The position numbers and the translations under genes are program-made. Below are positions 56,016 through 64,000 of a DNA stretch of 64,000 nucleotides, one piece after another (positions within the stretch are counted from its first letter, which is position 1; each line of letters begins with the position of its first letter). The DNA is from Streptomyces sp. NBC_00513 (GTDB lineage: Bacteria; Actinomycetota; Actinomycetes; Streptomycetales; Streptomycetaceae): positions 6,448,001 through 6,512,000 of the forward strand of contig NZ_CP107845.1 in assembly GCF_041431415.1 (NCBI RefSeq), written 5' to 3'. A model generated the notes under the pieces. It saw nothing but the letters and a program-made list of their open reading frames with translations. It searched no databases and was not told the DNA's origin.

Positions 56016-57461
56016 TCAGTCCGTGCGGACCTCGGAGCGGTCGCCGCTCCAGAGGGTGTGGAACGAGCCCTCCCGGTCGGTGCGCCGGTAGGTGTGCGCC
56101 CCGAAGAAGTCCCGCTGGCCCTGGGTCAGGGCGGCGGGCAGCCGCTCCGCCCGCAGGGCGTCGTAGTACGCCAGCGAGGCCGCGAACGCCGGCGCCGGGA
56201 TGCCCTGGCGGACCGCCGCGACCAGCACCTCCCGCCAGTCGTCCTGCGCCGCGCCGATCTCCTGGGCGAACTCCGGGTTCGCGAGCAGGCTCGGCAGCGC
56301 GGGCTCGGCGTCGTACGCGGCACGGATCCGGTCCAGGAACGCCGCCCGGATGATGCAGCCGCCGCGCCACAGCGAGGCCACCGCGCCCAGGTCCACGTTC
56401 CAGTCGTACTCGGCGCTGCCCGCCTGGATCTGGTGGAAGCCCTGCGTGTACGAGACGATCTTCGAGGCGTACAGGGCCTGCTCGACCTGGGCCGCGAAGG
56501 CGTCGGCGGCGGCCCCGGAGAGCGGCGTGGCCGAGGGGCCCGCCAGGTCGCGCGAGGCCTTGCGCAGGTCACCGTGACCGGACACGGCGCGGGCGAAGAC
56601 CGCCTCGGCGATCCCCGAGACCGGCACGCCCAGGTCGAGGGCGATCTGTACGGTCCAGCGCCCCGTGCCCTTCTGCTCGGCGGCGTCGGCCACGACGTCC
56701 ACGAACGGCCGTCCGGTCGCGGCGTCGGTGTGCGCGAGGACCTCTGCCGTGATCTCGATGAGGTACGAGTCCAACCGGCCCGTGTTCCAGGTCCGGAAGG
56801 TCTCCGCGATCTTCGCGGGGGAGTAGCCGGCGACCTCGCGCAGCAGGTGGTAGGCCTCGGCGATGAGCTGCATGTCGGCGTACTCGATGCCGTTGTGCAC
56901 CATCTTCACGAAGTGCCCGGCGCCGTCGGGGCCGATGTGCGAGACGCAGGGGGTGCCGTCGGCGGCCTTCGCCGAGATCTTCTCCAGCAGCGGGCCGAGG
57001 GAGGTGTACGACTCGGCCGGGCCGCCCGGCATGATGCTCGGGCCGAGCAGCGCGCCCTCCTCGCCGCCCGAGATGCCGGCGCCCACGAAGTGGATGCCCT
57101 GCTCGCGCAGCTCGCGTTCGCGGCGGCGCGTGTCCTCGAAGTGGGCGTTGCCGCCGTCGATGATCACGTCGCCCTCCTCCAGGAGCTCGGCGAACTCGCG
57201 GATCACGGCATCGGTGGGCTCGCCGGCCTTCACCATGACGATCAGGCGGCGGGGTCGTTCCAGCGCGTCGACGAACTCCTTCGCGGACTCGGCCGCGACG
57301 AAGGAGCCCTCGTGCCCGAACTCCTCCACCAGGGCATGGGTCTTCGCGGCGGTGCGGTTGTGGACGGCGACGGTGAATCCGTTGCGGGCGAAGTTCCGGG
57401 CCAGGTTGCTGCCCATCACCGCGAGCCCGGTGACACCGATCTGGGCGGTGCTGCTGCTCAT
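56016..57461 (-). CDS. gndA: 6-phosphogluconate dehydrogenase, decarboxylating
   Basis: A 481-aa NADP-dependent enzyme of the oxidative pentose phosphate pathway, 6-phosphogluconate to ribulose 5-phosphate and CO2. N-terminal Rossmann motif GVTGLAVMGSNLARN; HNRTAAKT is the usual NADP-recognition segment; IIDGGNAHFEDTRRRE and GISGGEEGA contain substrate residues; catalytic Lys lies in GHFVKMVHNGIEY. The C-terminus ends HTLWSGDRSE-, typical of the long (gndA) form. AGGAG lies seven bases before the ATG. Confidence 0.96.
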   Translation of the reverse strand: MSSSTAQIGVTGLAVMGSNLARNFARNGFTVAVHNRTAAKTHALVEEFGHEGSFVAAESAKEFVDALERPRRLIVMVKAGEPTDAVIREFAELLEEGDVIIDGGNAHFEDTRRRERELREQGIHFVGAGISGGEEGALLGPSIMPGGPAESYTSLGPLLEKISAKAADGTPCVSHIGPDGAGHFVKMVHNGIEYADMQLIAEAYHLLREVAGYSPAKIAETFRTWNTGRLDSYLIEITAEVLAHTDAATGRPFVDVVADAAEQKGTGRWTVQIALDLGVPVSGIAEAVFARAVSGHGDLRKASRDLAGPSATPLSGAAADAFAAQVEQALYASKIVSYTQGFHQIQAGSAEYDWNVDLGAVASLWRGGCIIRAAFLDRIRAAYDAEPALPSLLANPEFAQEIGAAQDDWREVLVAAVRQGIPAPAFAASLAYYDALRAERLPAALTQGQRDFFGAHTYRRTDREGSFHTLWSGDRSEVRTD

Positions 57462-57563
57462 GCGTGCGCTCCTGCGTGCCTCGATGTGCGGGGACCCCCG
57501 ACGCTACATCGACCGGGATGTGAGAGCTCGTCCGTTGTGCACTGATTCTCAACTTCACCTTGA

Positions 57564-59783
<2,220 letters not shown>

Positions 59784-60076
59784 GAATTCCACAATGCCCG
59801 ACCCGGGTGCCCTATTCCTCCCCCCAGAGGAGCCTCCGGAGGGCTTCGAGTCATCCTCTCGGCATACTCCGGTGGTACTACGGGACGGCCGGACAGACGG
59901 ATTCCGGCCACGCCGTCGATCAACGTCGAACCCCTCCCCACCGTGACGGGCCACTCGCGGTGCGTGAGACGCCCGGGCACGGGTTTGTCCCCGGGCGCGT
60001 CGCCTCCGTACAGTGGCCCTTTTGGGACCTCCGCAGCAGGCGGACGCGGACGAGTGATCAAGGAACGGCAGCGGCC

Positions 60077-61540
60077 ATGACGGTGACCGAAGACAACCAC
60101 GCATACGGGCCGGGCATCGACCCCGAGCGGCTGGCCCTCGTCCTCAACGTGCTCGGTGAGCTCGACAAGCTCGACGTCGACCACCCCGACGCCATCACCG
60201 TACGCCGTGCCACCGCCGGCCTCTACCGCACGGTCAAGCAGCGTCGCCGCCAGGACCGCCGCGCCGCCAAGACCGCCAACGACAAGGCCGTCACCGAGGC
60301 GACCGCGACCGGCTCCGCCGAGCGCATCGACGACGAGACCCAGGGCAACGCCCTGACCGCCGCCACCAAGGGTCCGATCGCCGGAATACTCCAGCGTCCG
60401 CGCTCCTGCTACATCTGCAAGACCCGCTACGTCGAGGTCGACGCCTTCTACCACCAGCTCTGCCAGGACTGCGCCGCCTTCAACCGCGCCCGCCGCGACG
60501 CCCGCACCGACCTGACCGGCCGCCGCGCCCTGCTCACCGGTGGCCGCGCCAAGATCGGCATGTACATCGCGTTGCGGCTGCTGCGCGACGGCGCGCACAC
60601 CACCATCACCACCCGCTTCCCGAGCGACGCGATCCGCCGCTTCAAGGCCATGCCCGACAGCTCCGAGTGGCTGCACCGCCTGAAGATCGTCGGCATCGAC
60701 CTGCGCGACCCGGCCCAGGTCGTCGCGCTCGCCGACTCGGTCGCCGCCGAGGGCCCGCTCGACATCCTGATCAACAACGCCGCGCAGACCGTGCGCCGCT
60801 CCCCGGGTGCCTACAGCGAACTCGTCGCCGCCGAGAACGCCCCGCTCCCGGCCGGCGAGCTGCCCACCTCCGAGGTCATCGGCACCTTCGGCAGCGGCAC
60901 CGTCGACCGGGTCGCCGCCCTGCCCACCGGCAAGGGCGAGAAGCTCAGCGCGCAGGACGTCACCGAGCTGGCGCTGGTCTCCGGCTCCGCCTCCCTGGAG
61001 CGGATCGCCGCCGGCACGGCCATCGACGCCGGTGGCCTGGTCCCCGACCTGCACGACACCAACAGCTGGATCCAGACGGTGTCCGAGGTGGACCCGATCG
61101 AGCTGCTCGAAGTGCAGCTGTGCAACTCCACGGCGCCGTTCATCCTGATCAGCAGGCTCCGGCCGGCGATGGCCGCCGCCGAGGCCGGCCGCAGGTACGT
61201 CGTCAACGTCTCCGCGATGGAAGGCGTGTTCAGCCGCGGCTACAAGGGCGCCGGCCACCCGCACACCAACATGGCCAAGGCCGCGCTGAACATGCTGACG
61301 CGGACCAGCGCGCAGGAGATGTTCCAGAAGGACCAGATCCTGATGACCGCGGTGGACACCGGCTGGATCACCGACGAGCGGCCCCACCCGGACAAGGTCC
61401 GGCTCGCCGAGGAGGGCTTCCACGCCCCGCTCGACCTGGTGGACGGCGCGGCCCGCGTGTACGACCCGATCGTGCGCGGCGAGGCGGGCGAGGACCTGTT
61501 CGGCGTCTTCCTCAAGGACTACGCCCCCGCCAACTGGTAG
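60077..61540 (+). CDS. Atypical SDR oxidoreductase with N-terminal zinc ribbon
   Basis: A 487-aa protein. Residues 1 to about 100 are a basic helical segment; a four-Cys zinc-ribbon-like unit follows (CYICKTRY, LCQDCAAF, about 113-136). The Rossmann domain starts ALLTGGRAKIGMYIALRLL with the motif TGGRAKIG in place of TGxxxGxG, and has NNAAQTVRR. The active site is unusual: SAMEG supplies the Ser and HTNMAK the Lys, with Thr at the position where YxxxK enzymes have Tyr. I know similar TGGRxKIG proteins in bacteria and plants, but no substrate. Confidence 0.8.
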   Translation: MTVTEDNHAYGPGIDPERLALVLNVLGELDKLDVDHPDAITVRRATAGLYRTVKQRRRQDRRAAKTANDKAVTEATATGSAERIDDETQGNALTAATKGPIAGILQRPRSCYICKTRYVEVDAFYHQLCQDCAAFNRARRDARTDLTGRRALLTGGRAKIGMYIALRLLRDGAHTTITTRFPSDAIRRFKAMPDSSEWLHRLKIVGIDLRDPAQVVALADSVAAEGPLDILINNAAQTVRRSPGAYSELVAAENAPLPAGELPTSEVIGTFGSGTVDRVAALPTGKGEKLSAQDVTELALVSGSASLERIAAGTAIDAGGLVPDLHDTNSWIQTVSEVDPIELLEVQLCNSTAPFILISRLRPAMAAAEAGRRYVVNVSAMEGVFSRGYKGAGHPHTNMAKAALNMLTRTSAQEMFQKDQILMTAVDTGWITDERPHPDKVRLAEEGFHAPLDLVDGAARVYDPIVRGEAGEDLFGVFLKDYAPANW

Positions 61541-61556
61541 GCCTTCCCCTCCTCAC

Positions 61557-61597
61557 CCGCTCGCCCGTGCCGACTCCGGCCGGGCGAGCGGTGTTTC
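61557..61597 (+). terminator. Hairpin terminator after the SDR gene
   Basis: Perfect 11-bp stem (61557-61567 with 61581-61591), 13-nt loop, followed by TGTTTCC. Sixteen bases after the SDR stop codon. Confidence 0.7.
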
Positions 61598-62217
61598 CTC
61601 CCCGGGGCGCGGCCCCGGAGTGCCGGGGCGCGCGTGCGGCTCTGCCGGGCGCGGGGTCCCCGCGTCCTCCTTTCGGGTGAGGCCGCGAGCGCGTGGTGCC
61701 TCCCGCCGGCTGCCTCGTACGTGTCCGTCCCGATGACGCGGGCCGCCGCTCGGCCGTCACCCGCTCGGCCCAACGCCCCGCCCCGCCCCTCATGCCCCCG
61801 GCGCGTCCCGTCCTGCCCCCTGCGGCCCGCGCGGGTCGTCCCGCTCCGTCGGGACACGGCCGTCGTGTCGGTGGTGGAACTCGCGCGGGTGGACCCGGTC
61901 GCCGTTACGGTCGGGATTGCCGCCGGCACCCCGGCAGGCTCAACCGACCCCCACTGCGCGCCTTCTCGTACGTCGTACAGCCCACTCCGGTGAACCGCCG
62001 GCGTCCGACGTACTGAACTCGGGGCGAAAACAAGTGATCCGGAGTGGATTTTACCGTTCCATCGAGCGGGACCCCGCTCATATGTGTACTCTGATCGGCA
62101 TGGAGGCCTCACCCGGGCCCCGCTCCACCAAGGCGCCACCGCGTCCGGAAAACCTTTATTTCCCTATCTCCGGCGCGCGATCAGCCCGCTGGGTTACGCG
62201 ACACAAGGGAGTTCGCG
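61598..62217. other. Long intergenic region with no clear gene
   Basis: 620 bp. Several long frames exist but their composition looks like non-coding high-GC DNA and I recognise nothing in them. The right part (about 62030-62100) is slightly AT-richer (TGGATTTTACC, CATATGTGTACTC) and may hold promoters for the small gene at 62218. A 41-codon frame (62100-62225) begins seven bases after a TACTCT element and could be a leaderless ORF, but support is weak. Confidence 0.4.
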
Positions 62218-62394
62218 GTGACTGAAATGACCAAGCCCGACCCATCGCTGGAGCGAACCGTCCGAGCGGTGAAGGGGAAGACCCGGTCCGACGAACTCGG
62301 AAGCCTCGAAGTGTGGGCGCGTTCCGCCCCCATCCGGCTGGCGGGTTACGAGGACGACCTGGCCGAACCGCACATCCTCCCCGGCATCGACTAG
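62218..62394 (+). CDS. Small 58-aa protein, possible peptide precursor
   Basis: GTG 62218 has AAGGGAG six bases upstream, a good ribosome-binding site. The product is 58 aa: a charged first half (MTEMTKPDPSLERTVRAVKG) and a second half with GSLEVWARSAPIRLAGYEDD and the end AEPHILPGID. No Cys, no membrane segment. I do not recognise it. Its leader-plus-acidic-tail look resembles a RiPP precursor, but no modification enzyme is adjacent; the NAD-dependent epimerase is 213 bp downstream. Confidence 0.6.
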   Translation: MTEMTKPDPSLERTVRAVKGKTRSDELGSLEVWARSAPIRLAGYEDDLAEPHILPGID

Positions 62395-62607
62395 AGCCGC
62401 CGGCCCCTCTTGGGCCCCCGACCTGCGCCCCCGCGCCACACCACGGCGACGGGGGCGAGGCATGCGCCCCTCGGCCCCGACAGGGCCCCGCCGCGACTCC
62501 GACACCGGTCCGTGCGACCGGAGTTCCCGATTCGCGTACGCCCTGGGCGTCATCGCCGAGAGCGATCACGGGTTCCGCGCCGGCCGCCCGCCGGGCAGGC
62601 TCATTCC

Positions 62608-63591
62608 ATGAAACTACTGATGCTGGGTGGCACCGAATTCGTCGGACGCGCGATCACCGAGGACGCCCTCGCCCGGGGCTGGGAGGTGACCGTCTTCCAC
62701 CGCGGGCACCACGCACCCCCGCCCGGGGTCCGCGTCGTGCACGGGGACCGCACCTCCGTCGAGGGCCTGGCCGGCCTCGCCGACGGTGAGTGGGACCTCG
62801 TCGTCGACACGTGGAGCGGCGCGCCCACCGCCGTGCGCGACGTCGCCCGCCTGCTGGCCGACCGCGTCGGGCGGTACGTCTACATATCCAGCCGCTCGGT
62901 GTACGCCTACCCGGCCCCGGCCGGCCTCGACGAGGACGGCCCGCTGATCGAGGGCTCGGCCGACGCCGAATCCATCGCCTACGCCGAGGACAAGCGCGGC
63001 GGCGAACTCGCCGCCCTCGACGCCTTCGGCGACCGCGCCCTGCTGGTGCGCGCCGGCCTGATCATCGGCCCGTACGAGAACGTCGGCCGACTGCCCTGGT
63101 GGCTCAACCGCGCCGCCCGCGGTGGTCCGATGGTGGCTCCCGGACCGCGTGGGCACCGGCTCCAGTACATCGATGTGCGCGACCTCGCGGCCTGGACCCT
63201 GGACGCCGCCGAGGCCGGGCGCGGCGGCCCCTACAACCTGGTCTCCCCGGTCGGCCACGCCACGATGGAGGAGCTCCTGGAAGCGTGCCTCGCCGCCACC
63301 GGCGGGAACGCCGAGCTGCGCTGGATCGACCCGGCCGCGATCGAGGCGGCGGGCGTCCAGCCGTGGACCGAACTGCCGATCTGGCTTCCCGAGGGCGGCG
63401 AACTGCACGCGTACATGAGCGGCGACGTGACCAAGGCGGTGGAGGCGGGGCTCGTGTGCCGCCCCGTCGCCGAGACCGCCGCCGACACCTGGGCCTGGCT
63501 CCGATCCCTCGAAGGCGACGCCCCGCTACGCCCCGACCGCTCGGCCAAGGGGATCTCCCCGGAGCAGGAGGCGGCGCTACTCGGGCTCTGA
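62608..63591 (+). CDS. NAD-dependent epimerase/dehydratase family protein
   Basis: A 327-aa Rossmann protein of the extended/atypical SDR group. The nucleotide motif is MLGGTEFVGRAI near the N-terminus, followed by VVHGDRTS and the motif YISSRSVYA. A YAEDKRGGE segment stands where YxxxK would be (Tyr to Lys spacing kept: YAEDK). The C-terminal part ends with a short acidic tail. Members act on nucleotide-sugars or in reductase roles; no substrate is implied by context. Ends 15 bp inside the convergent next gene. Confidence 0.83.
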   Translation: MKLLMLGGTEFVGRAITEDALARGWEVTVFHRGHHAPPPGVRVVHGDRTSVEGLAGLADGEWDLVVDTWSGAPTAVRDVARLLADRVGRYVYISSRSVYAYPAPAGLDEDGPLIEGSADAESIAYAEDKRGGELAALDAFGDRALLVRAGLIIGPYENVGRLPWWLNRAARGGPMVAPGPRGHRLQYIDVRDLAAWTLDAAEAGRGGPYNLVSPVGHATMEELLEACLAATGGNAELRWIDPAAIEAAGVQPWTELPIWLPEGGELHAYMSGDVTKAVEAGLVCRPVAETAADTWAWLRSLEGDAPLRPDRSAKGISPEQEAALLGL

Positions 63592-64000
63592 CCGGGAGGT
63601 CTCCGCGAGGCGGGTGGGCGGCAGGTACTCGCGCAGCAAGGTGCGGTGCCACCACGCGCCCGTCTCACGGAGCTCCCGCCAGGTCGTGAACCGGTAGCGG
63701 TAGAGCCTGGCCCGCACATGCACCGGAGGGGCGTCCGGGAAGGGGTTGTGCCGCAGCAGCCGCAGCGTGTCCCGGTCACCGGCCAGCAGGCGCTCGACGA
63801 ACGGCCCGAACCAGTCCCGCGCGTAGCCGGGGGAGAGCGCCGCGAACCACATCAGCCAGTCCAGGCGCAGGTGGTACGGGGCGAACTGGCGGGGCATCCG
63901 GCCCGGCGCGCCCGGCTTGCCCCTGAACTCGTAGGCGCGCCAGTCGCCGTCCTCACGCGGCACCCGGTCCGCGCTCCCCTCCACCACCACCTCGTCCCGG
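63577..64000 (-). CDS. Lipase maturation factor family protein, C-terminal part (runs off right edge)
   Basis: The last ~140 codons of a larger gene that continues beyond the window. The visible sequence is the conserved C-terminal domain of bacterial lipase maturation factor (LMF) proteins: YEFRGKPGAPGRMPRQFAPY, HLRLDWLMWFAALSP, LLRHNPFPDAPPVHVRARLYRYRFTTW and GAWWHRTLLREYLPP. The membrane domain expected upstream is outside. The frame stays open to the right edge. The 3' ends of this and the epimerase gene overlap by 15 bp. Confidence 0.88.
   Translation of the reverse strand, partial: RDEVVVEGSADRVPREDGDWRAYEFRGKPGAPGRMPRQFAPYHLRLDWLMWFAALSPGYARDWFGPFVERLLAGDRDTLRLLRHNPFPDAPPVHVRARLYRYRFTTWRELRETGAWWHRTLLREYLPPTRLAETSRSEPE

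Noticed and set aside
62100..62225. A 41-codon frame before the 58-aa gene
   Set aside because: No ribosome-binding site; only a possible leaderless start after TACTCT. Overlaps the better-supported gene by eight bases.

Overview
The window is high-GC DNA with strong third-position GC bias, frequent GTG/TTG starts and many ATGA/GTGA start-stop overlaps. Gene content (SigK/RskA locus, PucR regulator, gamma-butyrolactone-receptor-like repressor, Rpf-type cell-wall hydrolase, multi-domain secreted glycosidases) points to a Streptomyces or close relative (Streptomycetaceae). I see no rRNA, tRNA or CRISPR array.

Left part (1-24.5 kb) looks like chromosomal metabolic DNA. It starts with a secreted fasciclin-like protein next to an anti-sigma-K/SigK pair, then a glycan-degradation district: a GH89 alpha-N-acetylglucosaminidase and a GH27 alpha-galactosidase with a ricin-type lectin tail on the minus strand, and a sugar ABC transporter (binding lipoprotein plus two permeases) followed by a GH38 alpha-mannosidase on the plus strand. 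Between them lie a TetR regulator, a PLP-dependent dehydratase, a universal stress protein and a small membrane protein. A FadH-like flavin/Fe-S oxidoreductase, a PaaI-type thioesterase, an MFS transporter, an SRPBCC protein, a secreted alpha/beta-hydrolase peptidase and a secreted DUF4142/DUF1996 pair follow.

Middle part (24.6-37 kb) is regulator-rich: an ECF sigma factor with a C-terminal zinc-finger-like tail, a PucR regulator, and a four-gene block (b-type cytochrome membrane protein, NuoF-like Fe-S flavoprotein, a lipoprotein with Y-x4-D repeats, a second lipoprotein) that looks like a route for moving electrons from the cytoplasm to the cell surface. Then come a phosphoesterase/kinase pair, a gamma-butyrolactone-receptor-like repressor, a maleylpyruvate-isomerase-family protein, a LysR/NTF2 pair and a SUKH protein.

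37-54 kb is accessory in character. A sigma-70 factor with an unusual C-terminal extension is divergent, across a perfect inverted repeat, from a two-gene unit (1014-aa unknown protein and a 1566-aa DEAH helicase with DUF1998) that resembles helicase-centred defence modules. Next is a 6.7-kb insertion carrying a 1583-aa RHS polymorphic toxin with a C-terminal nuclease domain, its SUKH-type immunity protein, and a decayed IS110-family transposase. This insertion is bracketed by two diverged copies (about 87% identical over ~100 bp) of the panD promoter/leader/first ten codons, the right copy belonging to the intact panD.

The right part (54-64 kb) returns to chromosomal genes: panD-GNAT-racemase operon, 6-phosphogluconate dehydrogenase, an Rpf/LysM/M23 cell-wall protein with a large antisense overlap with a DMT transporter, an atypical SDR, a 58-aa orphan peptide gene, an NAD-dependent epimerase, and the end of a lipase-maturation-factor gene running off the right edge.
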